A stretch of 64,000 bases of DNA from Sneathiella sp. (GTDB lineage: Bacteria; Pseudomonadota; Alphaproteobacteria; Sneathiellales; Sneathiellaceae). A program made the position numbers and the translations under genes. The notes under the pieces were generated by a model that was not told the DNA's origin, ran no database searches, and saw only the letters and a list, made by a program, of their open reading frames with translations. This document shows positions 41,243 through 52,201 of this stretch, one piece after another (positions within the stretch are counted from its first letter, which is position 1; each line of letters starts with the position of its first letter). The stretch is taken from assembly GCF_002694385.1 (NCBI RefSeq), contig NZ_NZMB01000005.1, positions 367,739 to 431,738 of the forward strand, written 5' to 3'.

Positions 41243-42031
41243 ATGCTGAAACAACTGAAAGCGGGCCTTATGGGGCTCGCGCTGGCGGCAACGGCTTTCA
41301 TCGGCCCGGCGTCGGCGGATCTTTCGGAAATTCTGGCGGCCGGCAAGGTCAAGATCGGTATTCCGGAAAACTTCCCGCCTTTCGGCGCATTGGGGCCGGA
41401 AGGGGACTATGTCGGTTATGATGTGGATGTGGCAAAGATGATCGCGGAAGACCTTGGCGTTGAACTGGAACTCGTGCCCGTCACCTCGAAGCAACGCATT
41501 CCATTCCTTGAAACCGACCGGGTGGATCTCGTCATCTCCTCCATGGGGGCAAACCCGAGCCGCGCAAAATCCATCTGGTTTTCAAGCGCTTATGCCCCTT
41601 TCTTCTCCGGAGCTTTTGCGCCTGCCGCGATGGCGATTGAGTCAATGGCGGATCTTTCCGGCAAGAAAATCGGCGTGACGGGCGGTACACTCGAAGATCT
41701 GGAGCTGTCCGAGAAAGGCCCGAAAGATATGGAAATCATCCGCTTCGGTGATAATGCGGCGACATTGTCCGCCTATCTGTCCGGTCAGGTTGAGGTGCTG
41801 GTTACAGGCAACACGGTGGCGGCGCAGCTTTCCGCAGACAACCCGAACCTTGATGTGGAAACCAAATTCATCATCAAGGAAAGCCCGGCCTTTATCGGCA
41901 TCAAGAAAGGCCAGATGGACCTATTACAATGGGTAAATGTCTTTATTCTGCATAAAAAAATGGGTGGTCAGCTCGGCGAACTGTCAGAGAAATGGCTGGG
42001 GCAGGAACTGCCGCCGCTGCCGTCTCTGTAG
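41243..42031 (+). CDS. Transporter substrate-binding protein (SBP family 3)
   Basis: Signal peptide; VKIGIPENFPPFGALGPEGDYVGYDVDVAKMIAEDLGVELELVPV. Confidence 0.94.
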   Translation: MLKQLKAGLMGLALAATAFIGPASADLSEILAAGKVKIGIPENFPPFGALGPEGDYVGYDVDVAKMIAEDLGVELELVPVTSKQRIPFLETDRVDLVISSMGANPSRAKSIWFSSAYAPFFSGAFAPAAMAIESMADLSGKKIGVTGGTLEDLELSEKGPKDMEIIRFGDNAATLSAYLSGQVEVLVTGNTVAAQLSADNPNLDVETKFIIKESPAFIGIKKGQMDLLQWVNVFILHKKMGGQLGELSEKWLGQELPPLPSL

Positions 42032-42051
42032 GTTAAACGGTCAACAGCCGT

Positions 42052-42082
42052 TAAGAGGGGGCTCCGGACCCCTCTTATTCTG
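42052..42082 (+). terminator. Rho-independent terminator after ABC transporter operon
   Basis: aagaggggg-ctccgga-cccctctt followed by attctgtttt. Confidence 0.75.
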
Positions 42083-42104
42083 TTTTCAGTGACAGCAGGC
42101 GGGA

Positions 42105-43505
42105 TCAATCCCAGTTTTCGGCCCTGGCAATGGCGGCGACGGTGTCGAGCCCCTTGGTGAAGCGGTCGAACATCTCGTCGATTTCCGCCTCCGTAATGAT
42201 GAGCGGCGGGCAGAGGGCGAGATTGTCCCCGGCGACAGCGCGGCTGATCACGCCCGCATTCTGCATGGCCTCAGCCGCTTTCGGTGCCGCCTTGCGGGCC
42301 GCATTGAAGGAACGCCTGGTTTTCTTGTCGGCGACCAGTTCCACCGCACCGATGAGCCCCGTGGACCGGACTTCGCCGACCAGTGGATGATCGGCAAGGG
42401 CATGGAAGCGGTCATTGAACCGTCCCGCCACTTTTTGCACATGGCCGACGAGATCCCGTTCCTCCATCAGTTCCATGGTGCGCAGGCCGACGGCGGCGGG
42501 CACCGGATGGCCGGAATAGGTGAAGCCATGGGCGAATGCGCCGTGCTTTTCGCTCTGCTTAACCATGCCCTGGAAGATCTCGTCGGTGATCATGACGGCG
42601 GAAATCGGCAGATAGGCGGAGGACAGGGCCTTCGCGCAGGTGAGGATATCGGGCTGAATGCCGAAGCTTTGAGAGCCCCACATCTTCCCCGTCCGGCCGA
42701 AGCCGCAGATCACCTCGTCAGCAATCATCAGCACGTCGTATTTCTTCAGCACCGCCTGCATCTTCTCGAAATAGGTGGCGGGCGGGATGATGACGCCCCC
42801 TGCGCCCATGACCGGCTCGGCAATGAAGGCGGCAACCGTCTCCGGCCCTTCTTTCAGGATCAACTGCTCCAGATCGGCGGCGCAGCGGGCAGCGAACTCT
42901 TCTTCCGTCTCGCCGTCCTTGCCGAAGCGATAATAATGGGGGCAGGAGGTATGCAGGATATTCTGGATCGGCAGATCGAAGTCGTTATGCAGCGGTGGCA
43001 GCCCGGTCAGGCTGGCCGCCGCGATGGTCACGCCATGATAGGCCTTCTGGCGGGAGATGATCTTCTTCTTATGCGGCAGGCCGCGGCTGTTGTTGTAATA
43101 CCAGACGAGCTTGATAACAGTATCGTTCGCCTCTGATCCTGAATTGGCGAAGAACACCTTCGAAAAAGGCACTGGCGCAATTTCGAGCAGTTTCTCGGCA
43201 AGTCGGATGCTCGGCTCCGTCGATTTGCTGGCGAAGGAATGATAGAAGGGCAGCTTGCGCATCTGGTCAATGGCGGCTTTTATCAGTTCTTCTTCGCCAA
43301 AGCCGAAGGACGCGCACCACAGGCCTGCCAGTCCTTCAATATATTCCCGGCCTTCCTCGTCATAGACATGGACGCCCTTGCCACTCTGGATGATGAGGGG
43401 GCCGTCCTTGAGATGGGTGGACAGGTTGGTATAGGGGTGAATCATGGTCCGCACATCACGGGCGGAAAGGGAATTGCCTTGCTGAAGGCTGGGGCTGGAC
43501 ATCAC
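42105..43505 (-). CDS. Class III aminotransferase (omega-aminotransferase-like)
   Basis: GLAGLWCASFGFGEEELIKAAIDQM; ADEVICGFGRTGKMWGSQSFGIQPDILTCAKALSSAYLPISAV. Confidence 0.94.
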   Translation of the reverse strand: MMSSPSLQQGNSLSARDVRTMIHPYTNLSTHLKDGPLIIQSGKGVHVYDEEGREYIEGLAGLWCASFGFGEEELIKAAIDQMRKLPFYHSFASKSTEPSIRLAEKLLEIAPVPFSKVFFANSGSEANDTVIKLVWYYNNSRGLPHKKKIISRQKAYHGVTIAAASLTGLPPLHNDFDLPIQNILHTSCPHYYRFGKDGETEEEFAARCAADLEQLILKEGPETVAAFIAEPVMGAGGVIIPPATYFEKMQAVLKKYDVLMIADEVICGFGRTGKMWGSQSFGIQPDILTCAKALSSAYLPISAVMITDEIFQGMVKQSEKHGAFAHGFTYSGHPVPAAVGLRTMELMEERDLVGHVQKVAGRFNDRFHALADHPLVGEVRSTGLIGAVELVADKKTRRSFNAARKAAPKAAEAMQNAGVISRAVAGDNLALCPPLIITEAEIDEMFDRFTKGLDTVAAIARAENWD

Positions 43506-43646
43506 AATTTCCTCGAATATGAATGGAACATGTTTACTATTTGTAGGCCCATTCCCGACGGGCTGTCAAAGATGTTTCTCACTGTTCTAATATTCTTGTC
43601 TCCGCTTACGCGCCGTGGCTTAATGGAGTGGGATTAACGGGGATGC

Positions 43647-44585
43647 ATGGCTATGGGGGAGCACTTCAGGTTTGTCGGAGCGGGGGGCATGTCCTTGCAG
43701 GCCCGCCGCTGGGCACGCGCGAAAAAACCAAAGGCGGTTATCCAGATCGTTCATGGCATGGCGGAGCATTCCGCCCGTTATGCCCGCTTTGCCGAGGTAT
43801 TGAACGCTTTCGGCTATCTTGTCTATGCCCATGATGTGCGGGGGCACGGCCTCAATATTCCGGCGGGGACATCGCCCGGTCATCTCGGGGATGAGGATGG
43901 CTGGACATCGGCGGTGGAGGATATTTATCTGCTGAACCGGCATATCGCCGGACATTATCCGGACCTCCCCATCCTGCTGTTCGGTCATTCCATGGGCTCC
44001 TTCATGGTGCAGCAATATATGGCATCCCACGGCAACAGCATCCGGGGTGTCATCCTTTCAGGCACCAACGGTCCGCAGAGGGGCCTCTCCACTCTCAAGG
44101 CGCGGCTTGGCCTCAGTTTTGTCCGGCGCCAGAAACACAAGCTCGGTCCCCGTGCGACCCTTCCGGAACTCGGCCGTATCTTCAAAAGCTTCAACAAACC
44201 GTTTGCCCCGAACCGGACGGAGTTTGACTGGCTCAGCCGTGATGAGGCGGAGGTGGATAAATATATCGCCGATCCATTATGCGGTTTTGACTGCTCCCTC
44301 GCGACCTGGGAAGGGGTGATGGCGGCATTGCTGCAGATTGCCTCTCCTGCGGCACTTGGCCGGATGAAGAAAGACATGCCTGTTCTTGTCTTCAGTGGCA
44401 GCGAGGATCCGGTTGGTGAAAATGAAAGGGGGGGCCGACGGCTTCTCAGTGCCTATGCCCGCCAGGGATTTACAAAGGTTGATCATAAATTCTATGCGGG
44501 CGGGCGGCATGAGATGCTGAACGAGACCAACCGTGACGAGGTGATGACAGATATTGTCGTCTGGGCCAATGGTGTCGTCGACTGA
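43647..44585 (+). CDS. Alpha/beta hydrolase (monoacylglycerol lipase-like, Hydrolase_4)
   Basis: VIQIVHGMAEHSARYARFAEVLNAFGYLVYAHDVRGHG; LLFGHSMGSFM nucleophile elbow. Confidence 0.92.
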   Translation: MAMGEHFRFVGAGGMSLQARRWARAKKPKAVIQIVHGMAEHSARYARFAEVLNAFGYLVYAHDVRGHGLNIPAGTSPGHLGDEDGWTSAVEDIYLLNRHIAGHYPDLPILLFGHSMGSFMVQQYMASHGNSIRGVILSGTNGPQRGLSTLKARLGLSFVRRQKHKLGPRATLPELGRIFKSFNKPFAPNRTEFDWLSRDEAEVDKYIADPLCGFDCSLATWEGVMAALLQIASPAALGRMKKDMPVLVFSGSEDPVGENERGGRRLLSAYARQGFTKVDHKFYAGGRHEMLNETNRDEVMTDIVVWANGVVD

Positions 44586-44661
44586 CAGGGGACAGGGCCG
44601 CAGGACACAAACGAATATCTGACAGAAACAAATATAATCGCTCAACAAAAAGGAAAAACAG

Positions 44662-45675
44662 ATGAGCCGGAGCAGCGGGGAAAGATATACACTCATTGGC
44701 GGTAACGCCTCACCCTATTCGATGAAAATGCGGGCGCTGATGCATTACCGGCGACTGCCCTATGACTGGATATTGCGGTCACTCGCCACCGATCATCTGA
44801 TTGCCGATATGCGGCCGGTTCTGGTGCCTGTTCTTATGTTGCCCGATGGCAGCCGTCACCTCGACAGCACATATCTTATCTATTTGCTTGAAGAACGGCA
44901 TCCACGCGATCGCTCTGTCGTGCCCGACGAGGCGGCGGTGGCTTTTCTTGCCCATCTCGTGGAGGATATGGCTGACGAATGGGTGACCAAGATGATGTTT
45001 CATTATCGCTGGGCCTATGAGCCGGATATCCACTATGCCAGTCACTGGATCGCCGATGACCGTGCCGCGGATAAATCAGCGGAGGAGCGCGAGAAGTTCG
45101 CCCGTTTCTTTGCGGAGCGGCAGATCGGCCGGATGCCGCTGGTTGGCTGCACGCCTGAGAATGCCCCGCTGATCGAGGCTGGCTATCATTTTATCATCGG
45201 CTTGCTGCGAGATCATATCGGCAGTGCGGGTTATCTGTTCGGGACACGCCCGTCCATGGCTGACTTTGGCCTCTATGGACAGCTCCGCACATTATCACAG
45301 GACCCGACGCCGCAATCCATCCTGCGGCGGGAGGCTCAGGCCACAGAAAGCTGGCTGCGGCAGCTGGATGACGCCTCCGGGATTGAGGGAGAATGGCGGG
45401 GGATAGACGATCTTTCCGTCCCGGCAAAAGAGCTAGTCGGCTATGCCGCCCGCATTTACCTGCCGTTTCTTGCCGCGAATGAAGCCGCCACCAAAAAAGG
45501 GGCGGAGAAATTCACGGTATCGCTCGACGGACGGCCTTATGCACAGGGCGTCTTCGGATATCAGGTGAAATGTCTTGAGGAACTGCGACGGCGCTATGCC
45601 GCACTCCCCGATGCGGATCAGCAGAAAATCGATCCGCTGCTCGGGGAGGGGGCCATCGCTATTCTCAAGGGTTAG
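44662..45675 (+). CDS. Glutathione S-transferase family protein
   Basis: GST N-terminal thioredoxin fold: YTLIGGNASPYSMKMRALMHYRRLPYDWI..VPVLMLPDGSRHLDSTYLIYLLEERHP. Confidence 0.87.
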   Translation: MSRSSGERYTLIGGNASPYSMKMRALMHYRRLPYDWILRSLATDHLIADMRPVLVPVLMLPDGSRHLDSTYLIYLLEERHPRDRSVVPDEAAVAFLAHLVEDMADEWVTKMMFHYRWAYEPDIHYASHWIADDRAADKSAEEREKFARFFAERQIGRMPLVGCTPENAPLIEAGYHFIIGLLRDHIGSAGYLFGTRPSMADFGLYGQLRTLSQDPTPQSILRREAQATESWLRQLDDASGIEGEWRGIDDLSVPAKELVGYAARIYLPFLAANEAATKKGAEKFTVSLDGRPYAQGVFGYQVKCLEELRRRYAALPDADQQKIDPLLGEGAIAILKG

Positions 45676-45683
45676 GTCAGCCT

Positions 45684-47111
45684 CTAAACAGAGAAGCCGC
45701 CAAGTTTGGTTTCAAGATATTCCATGATCCCTTCCTTGGCGCCTTCCCGACCTAGTCCGCTGTCCTTCATGCCGCCGAAGGGGGCGGCGGCGCTGGTCGG
45801 GTTAATGTCATTGATGCCGATAATGCCAAAGCGCAGTCCTTCAAACATCCGCATGGCGCGGGAGATGTCCCGCGTATAGACATAGGCGGCAAGGCCATAT
45901 TCGGTGTCATTGGCGCGTTCGAGCACTTCCGTCTCATTATCAAACCGGATAATCGGCGCGACGGGGCCGAAGGTTTCCTCGCGATAGATCAGCATATCTT
46001 CCGTCACATCGGCGAGCACTGTCGGCGCGTAGAAATAGCCCTTGTCGAGACCATTGGATTTGAGCGGAGCGCCGCCTGTGATCAGCCGGGCGCCTTTTGA
46101 AAGGGCGTCCTGGACCTGCCGATCCACCTTATCGACAGCCGTCTGGTTGACGAGTGGGCCGATGGCGACGCCGTCCTCGAACCCGCTGCCCGCCTTCATG
46201 GTGGCAACGCGCGCAGCGAAGGTATCGACAAAGGCGTCATAGGAGCCGTTCTGCACAAAGAAGCGGTTCGGGCTGATGCAGGCCTGACCGGTGTTGAGGA
46301 ATTTGACAAGCGATCCGCCCTTTGCCGCATGGGCCGGGTCAACATCCTCAAACACGACAAAGGGGGCGTGGCCGCCAAGTTCCGCCGAGACGCGTTTCAT
46401 ATTGGCAGCGGCCTGACCGGCCAGCATCTTGCCAACCTTGGTAGAGCCGGTGAAGGTCAGCTTGCGCACTGCGGGGTGATGGGTGAAAACTTCGCCGACC
46501 GGCTTCGGGTCGAGCGCGGTCACGAGATTGACAACTCCTGCCGGAATACCGGCGGCCTCGAAAATCTCGAACATGGCAATGGCGCAAAGCGGGGTCGCCT
46601 CCGCCGGTTTCATAACCACGGTGCAACCGGCGGCGAGGGCCGGACCGACTTTGCGCGTAATCATGGAGATGGGGTAATTCCACGGGGTGACCGCCGCGAC
46701 CACACCCACCGGCTGCTTCAGGACCATGAAACGCTGATCTGCGCGGGAGGAGGGCAGGATTTCCCCGTTGATGCGTTTGGCTTCCTCTGCATACCAGAGC
46801 AGGAAGTCGGCGCCATACTGCACTTCGTTGCGGGCTGCCTTGAGGGGTTTGCCCTGTTCTTCGGTCATGGTGCGGGCGAGGTCCTCTTTTCGCTCCATCA
46901 TGATCTCGTAGGCTTTATAGAGATAGGCCGATCGCTGATAGGCGGTTGTCTGTGACCAGTCGCGGAAGGCCGTATCCGCCGCCTCGATCGCCTGTGTGGC
47001 TTCTGCCGCGCCGCCGTCGGGGACCTGCCGGATCACGTCTCCGGTTGCAGGATTGAGGACATCAAAGCTGCCGCCGCTTGATGCGGCGATCCATTTTCCG
47101 TTTATAAACAT
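45684..47111 (-). CDS. gabD: NAD(P)-dependent succinate-semialdehyde dehydrogenase family
   Basis: ALDH fold; VSAELGGHAPFVVFEDVD; FLNTGQACISPNRFFVQ. Confidence 0.9.
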   Translation of the reverse strand: MFINGKWIAASSGGSFDVLNPATGDVIRQVPDGGAAEATQAIEAADTAFRDWSQTTAYQRSAYLYKAYEIMMERKEDLARTMTEEQGKPLKAARNEVQYGADFLLWYAEEAKRINGEILPSSRADQRFMVLKQPVGVVAAVTPWNYPISMITRKVGPALAAGCTVVMKPAEATPLCAIAMFEIFEAAGIPAGVVNLVTALDPKPVGEVFTHHPAVRKLTFTGSTKVGKMLAGQAAANMKRVSAELGGHAPFVVFEDVDPAHAAKGGSLVKFLNTGQACISPNRFFVQNGSYDAFVDTFAARVATMKAGSGFEDGVAIGPLVNQTAVDKVDRQVQDALSKGARLITGGAPLKSNGLDKGYFYAPTVLADVTEDMLIYREETFGPVAPIIRFDNETEVLERANDTEYGLAAYVYTRDISRAMRMFEGLRFGIIGINDINPTSAAAPFGGMKDSGLGREGAKEGIMEYLETKLGGFSV

Positions 47112-47471
47112 TGGTTTGTCTGAACCCTTTCAGGGGAAATGTTATGTATTCATGATTGTTTACGCAGCAGTCTAATGAAATCTGCGGGGCAGTCAAAGTA
47201 CTTCAGCCATAGCCGTGACCTCTGTCGCGTCACTGATTTGTGCATCCGCAGCATAATGGATCCTAGAAGCGTTTGATTCGCAACGGGATTTACCCGGCTG
47301 CTAAAACTACATGGGTTTTGCGTGAAAAGTAACATTCCAGGCTTCCCGTCACGGGTGAATGGCGCATGGAATGGGTGCGTAATGCAGATGGCTGCCGGGT
47401 CCCTGCGAATAGGCTTTACGTGAAGCGAGGGCGGTTTTATGCTTCAGGAAATGTCTAATATATAAACTAAC

Positions 47472-49112
47472 ATGGGATTTAATATGCTGGGGCTTATTCA
47501 GGATCGGCCATTGCTGATTTCTTCACTAATCGAATATTCCGGTCAATATCATGGGGATGTCGAAATTGTTTCGCGCACTGTTGAGGGGCCCATTCACCGG
47601 ACCAATTATCGCAATATAAACCTGCGGGCCAAGAAATTGGCTCAGGCGCTGGAACGGCTGGGCGTCAAACTGGGCGACAGGATTGGGACGCTGGCCTGGA
47701 ATGGCTATCGTCATATGGAAATTTATTTCGGGGTCTCCGGCATGGGGGCGGTTTGCCATACCATCAATCCGCGGCTCTTTCCCGAACAGATTGCCTATAT
47801 CGTCAATCATGCGGAGGATAAATATATCTTCGTTGATCTGACCTTCATTCCGCTGCTGGAAGCACTCAAGGAGCATCTGACAAACGTCAAGGGGTTTGTT
47901 GTGATGACGGATAAGGCGCATATGCCCGAAACCTCTCTTCCCAATGTCATCTGCTATGAAACGCTGGTCGAGGCGGAGGATGGGAATTACAACTGGCCGC
48001 AGTTTGATGAGATGACGGCTTCCTCGCTCTGCTACACCTCCGGCACGACGGGTAATCCGAAAGGCGTGCTCTATGCCAACCGCTCGACGATGCTGCACAG
48101 CTATTGTGTCTGTGCCAATGATGGTCTTGGTGTCTCCAACCGGGACAGCATTCTTGCCGTGGTGCCGATGTTCCATGCCAATGCCTGGGGGCTGCCGTAC
48201 GCGGCGGCCATGTGTGGCGCCAAAATGGTGATGCCGGGCGCGGCCATGGATGGCGCTTCCCTCTATGAACTGATGGAGGCCGAAGAAGTCACCCTTGCCG
48301 CTGGGGTGCCAACCATCTGGATGATGCTGCTCGGCTATGTAAAAGAGAATAAGCTCAAATTCTCCACCATGCAGCGGACGGTAATCGGCGGTTCCGCCGC
48401 GCCCCGCTCAATGATTGATACCTTTGTGCAGGAGTATGGCGTCGAGGTGATCCATGCCTGGGGCATGACCGAAACCAGTCCGCTCGGCACCACCGGTAAT
48501 CTGCTGAAAAAACATGCGGATCTTTCGGAGAAAGAAAAAACCGACATCCGGGTCAAACAGGGCCGCGTCATTTTCGGCGTCGAACTCAAGATTACCGGCG
48601 ATGACGGCAAGGAATTGCCGCGCGATGGCGTTGCCTTTGGCGATATCAAGGTGCGCGGGCCCTGGATCACCAGCGGTTATTTCAAGGGCGAGGGCGGTAA
48701 AGTGCTGGATGACGACGGCTGGTTCACAACCGGCGATGTGGGTACGCTCGACGCCGATGGCTATATGCAGATCACGGATCGGTCGAAGGATGTGATTAAA
48801 TCGGGCGGGGAGTGGATATCCTCCATTGATGTGGAGAATGAGGCGCTCGGCTGTCCCGGCATTGTCGAGGCGGCGGTGATCGCCGTACCGCATCCGAAGT
48901 GGGACGAGCGGCCACTGGTCATCGCGGTCAAGGAAAAGGGCCATGCCGTCACCAGGGATGATGTGATCCGCCATCTGGAGAACAGCTTGGCCAAATGGCA
49001 GCTTCCGGATGATGTGGTGTTTGTCGATGAATTGCCGCACACGGCGACGGGCAAGCTGCTGAAGACCAAACTCCGCGAAGAGTTCAAGGACTACAAGTTG
49101 CCGGGTACCTGA
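47472..49112 (+). CDS. Long-chain acyl-CoA synthetase (AMP-dependent ligase)
   Basis: [59 protein letters not shown]. Confidence 0.95.
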   Translation: MGFNMLGLIQDRPLLISSLIEYSGQYHGDVEIVSRTVEGPIHRTNYRNINLRAKKLAQALERLGVKLGDRIGTLAWNGYRHMEIYFGVSGMGAVCHTINPRLFPEQIAYIVNHAEDKYIFVDLTFIPLLEALKEHLTNVKGFVVMTDKAHMPETSLPNVICYETLVEAEDGNYNWPQFDEMTASSLCYTSGTTGNPKGVLYANRSTMLHSYCVCANDGLGVSNRDSILAVVPMFHANAWGLPYAAAMCGAKMVMPGAAMDGASLYELMEAEEVTLAAGVPTIWMMLLGYVKENKLKFSTMQRTVIGGSAAPRSMIDTFVQEYGVEVIHAWGMTETSPLGTTGNLLKKHADLSEKEKTDIRVKQGRVIFGVELKITGDDGKELPRDGVAFGDIKVRGPWITSGYFKGEGGKVLDDDGWFTTGDVGTLDADGYMQITDRSKDVIKSGGEWISSIDVENEALGCPGIVEAAVIAVPHPKWDERPLVIAVKEKGHAVTRDDVIRHLENSLAKWQLPDDVVFVDELPHTATGKLLKTKLREEFKDYKLPGT

Positions 49113-49226
49113 ACGGAACGCTTGGGGCTTATTTGAACAGTCTGACATTTCGTTCACGACGAGGTGTCAGGCTTTCAGTCATTTGCAAGCAGGTGCGATC
49201 AGCAGCAGGCCCGTGCAATATGTTCG

Positions 49227-49640
49227 TTAAAATTTCACGCCGGGCAATAGGCTTGCCTGCTGGATCCAGTCTGTAATCTGGGCCTTATTCCAATCATCAT
49301 TCTCATGGATGTTGACGTAGCGCGTCCCCTCGACTTTTGATGCGACCGGTGGAACGGGGGTTAGAGACGTTCCGCGGGTGAAGGTGAGCTGGACGTATTT
49401 TTTGTAGCAATACATCGCAAAAAACCAGCCATCCGCATTGCCATAAAGCGGTGTGTTCCATTTGACGGCCTTTTGTACGTCCGGGAATACCTGCTCGACA
49501 ATGGCATCTAGCTGTTTGCCAATGTCCTGTTTCCATCCCGGCATGGCGGCAATATAGGCCTGCACCGGCATATCCCCGTCGCCCTTTGGGATTTGCGGAT
49601 TGCCGCTCGAAAGCAGTTTCGGCTTGTCGGTTTCGCTCAT
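49227..49640 (-). CDS. DUF1801 domain-containing protein
   Basis: DAIVEQVFPDVQKAVKWNTPLYGNADGWFFAMYCYKKYVQLTF. Confidence 0.87.
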   Translation of the reverse strand: MSETDKPKLLSSGNPQIPKGDGDMPVQAYIAAMPGWKQDIGKQLDAIVEQVFPDVQKAVKWNTPLYGNADGWFFAMYCYKKYVQLTFTRGTSLTPVPPVASKVEGTRYVNIHENDDWNKAQITDWIQQASLLPGVKF

Positions 49641-49747
49641 CTTATTCCTTTAGCATTAATCTCGGGTGCTGTCGAACGGCAGCCTTGCATTCTGTTCCAC
49701 GATCCGCAACTCTGTTACAGGCGCGGTTTTAACATAAAGGAACACTC

Positions 49748-50764
49748 ATGACGATCATCAACAAGCAGTATCGTCTTGCGGCGCGGCCTCACGGCATTCC
49801 AAAGGACAGCGACTGGGCCTTTACAACGGAGGCGTTGCCGGAAATCGGGACCGGGGAGGTGTTGGTCCGAAATCATTACTGTTCGCTTGATCCGGCGATG
49901 CGCGGCTGGATGAATGAGGGACGGTCCTATATCCCGCCGGTGAAGATTGGCGATGTAATGCGGGCCGGAACTGTCGGAGAGGTGATGGCTTCGAACAGCC
50001 CCGAATTCCGCGCGGGTGATTTCGCCCTCGGGACGCTTGGTATCCAGCAATATGGCAAGGCGGCGGCCAAGGATCTCACAAAGGTGGATCCGTCTCTTGC
50101 GCCGATCGAGCATTTCCTTGGCGGGCTTGGTATGCCGGGGCTGACAGCTTATTTCGGTTTGACGGATGTCGGCGCGGTGAAATCGGGGGATACAGTGCTT
50201 GTCTCCGGCGCGGCCGGGGCGGTCGGTTCCATCGTTGGCCAGATTGCAAAGATCAAGGGCGCCCGGGCCGTTGGTATTGCGGGCGGGGCAGATAAATGCG
50301 CCTATGTGACGGAGGAGCTCGGCTTTGAAGCCTGTGTCGACTATAAGTCTGACCGTTTTCTGGATGATCTGAAAGCCGCCCTTCAGGGGGGCATAGATGT
50401 GTATTTCGACAATGTGGGCGGTGAAATTCTCGACATTGCCCTTGCCCGTATTCGCCGTCACGCCCGTATCGTCATCTGCGGGGCAATTTCGCAATATAAC
50501 AACACTACGCCTATGCGCGGACCGCAGAATTACATCAATTTGCTGGTTCATCATGCCCGGATGGAAGGCTTCGTCGTATTTGACTATCTGTCCCGCTACG
50601 GGGAGGGGACAGAAAAGCTGGCGGCATGGTATTCGGAGGGTAAACTCACATTCCGTAATCATATTGAGGATGGCATAGAAAATTTCCCGGGGGCGCTGCT
50701 TAAGCTGTTCTCCGGCGAAAATAACGGTAAATTGCTGTTGAAGGTAATCGAGACGCCGACATAA
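49748..50764 (+). CDS. NADP-dependent oxidoreductase (MDR/leukotriene B4 12-hydroxydehydrogenase-like)
   Basis: YCSLDPAMRGWMNEGRSYIPPVKIGDVMRAGTVGEV; VLVSGAAGAVGSIVGQIAKIKG. Confidence 0.94.
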   Translation: MTIINKQYRLAARPHGIPKDSDWAFTTEALPEIGTGEVLVRNHYCSLDPAMRGWMNEGRSYIPPVKIGDVMRAGTVGEVMASNSPEFRAGDFALGTLGIQQYGKAAAKDLTKVDPSLAPIEHFLGGLGMPGLTAYFGLTDVGAVKSGDTVLVSGAAGAVGSIVGQIAKIKGARAVGIAGGADKCAYVTEELGFEACVDYKSDRFLDDLKAALQGGIDVYFDNVGGEILDIALARIRRHARIVICGAISQYNNTTPMRGPQNYINLLVHHARMEGFVVFDYLSRYGEGTEKLAAWYSEGKLTFRNHIEDGIENFPGALLKLFSGENNGKLLLKVIETPT

Positions 50765-50852
50765 TTTAACCGGATTTGCCGGTTAATGGGCGGCGCGTCG
50801 AAGATCATCCTGCTGGTGATCAAGCCAGATATGAAAGAGGAAAGAACCGCCG

Positions 50853-52088
50853 ATGGCGTCATTGAGTCTGTTGTTGATTTTTGTGTCCGTGCTCTTTGTC
50901 ATCGGTTGCCTTTTAACGCCAGTTGCCGCCCGCCTCGGGGCTCCTTTCCTGCTTCTCTTCCTCTGTATCGGCATGCTGATGGGAGAGGATGGTCTTGGCG
51001 GTATCCGCTTCGATGATTTTCCTCTTGCTTATGAGATCGGCTCTGTCGCCCTTGCCCTGATCCTGTTTGCCGGCGGGCTGGATACGGACCGGAAAACCCT
51101 GAAGCTCGCAGCCGCGCCCGCCTTTGTGCTGTCCATTGGCGGGGTTGTGGCCACCTCGGCGATCGTCGGCATAGTGATTTATATGTTTTTCAGTATCTCG
51201 CTCGCCGAGAGCCTGCTGCTGGGGGCGGTGGTCGGTTCGACAGATGCGGCGGCCACTTTCCTGCTGCTCGGACAGCGGAACATCAAGCTGAAGCATGACC
51301 TGAGTGAAACCCTGATGGTGGAGGCCGGTATCAATGATCCCATGGCGATCTTCCTCACCATCACCATGGTGGCCATCGTCGATAACAATCTGCCTTTCAC
51401 CATACCGACGCTGGTCTCCTTCCTGCCCGAGCTGGTTATGCAGCTTGGGTTGGGCTTGCTGCTGGGCGGGATTGGCGGCTTTATTGCGTCGGTCCTCATC
51501 AACCGTGTGAAGATGCCGGTCGGGCTGTTCGCGCCATTTGCGACGGCGGCGGCGTTGCTGATTTTCGGCACTACCGCAATTTTCGGAGGAAGCGGCTTTC
51601 TTGCGGTTTTCATTGGCGGGGTGGTGCTGCGGGATCGCATGGCGCATCAGATGGAACGGGTGAGACAGTTTCATGACGGTCTTTCCTGGATCAGCCAGAT
51701 TGTCCTCTTCCTCATGCTCGGGATGCTGGTTGCGCCGCGCGATCTGCTGGATCATATCGCCCTTGGCCTTGGCGTTGCGGTCGTGCTGATGTTTATTGCC
51801 CGGCCAGTGGCGACGGTCCTTTGCCTGGCGCCGTTTCGGATCGGCTGGCGTCAGCAGGCCTTTGTCGGCTGGGTGGGGCTGCGCGGGGCGGTGCCGATCT
51901 TTCTTGCCATTATCCCGGTGATCAGCCCGGGACCCGTCGGCTCCGGATTTTTCGATGTGGTTTTCGTGGTTGTGATTGCCTCCCTGTTTGTGCAGGGCTG
52001 GACAATCTCACTGGTGGCGCGCTGGTTGGGGCTGATCGCCGAGCCTGAAGACGGGCCGGAGTTGCCGCTCGGTAAAGCCAAGGATTGA
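50853..52088 (+). CDS. Cation:proton antiporter (CPA1/NhaP2-type K+/H+ antiporter)
   Basis: LLLGAVVGSTDAAATFLLL, Na/H exchanger TM pattern, GWVGLRGAVPIFLAIIPVI. Confidence 0.93.
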   Translation: MASLSLLLIFVSVLFVIGCLLTPVAARLGAPFLLLFLCIGMLMGEDGLGGIRFDDFPLAYEIGSVALALILFAGGLDTDRKTLKLAAAPAFVLSIGGVVATSAIVGIVIYMFFSISLAESLLLGAVVGSTDAAATFLLLGQRNIKLKHDLSETLMVEAGINDPMAIFLTITMVAIVDNNLPFTIPTLVSFLPELVMQLGLGLLLGGIGGFIASVLINRVKMPVGLFAPFATAAALLIFGTTAIFGGSGFLAVFIGGVVLRDRMAHQMERVRQFHDGLSWISQIVLFLMLGMLVAPRDLLDHIALGLGVAVVLMFIARPVATVLCLAPFRIGWRQQAFVGWVGLRGAVPIFLAIIPVISPGPVGSGFFDVVFVVVIASLFVQGWTISLVARWLGLIAEPEDGPELPLGKAKD

Positions 52089-52201
52089 TTTTTGCCCCTG
52101 AACGGCTTAATTAAACGCGAGCCTGCGAGACGGTTTGTGATCGTGGGTGTTTGAGATTTACGCCCGGAGACCCGCGTGGGATCCGGCCATCAGGACCTAC
52201 C

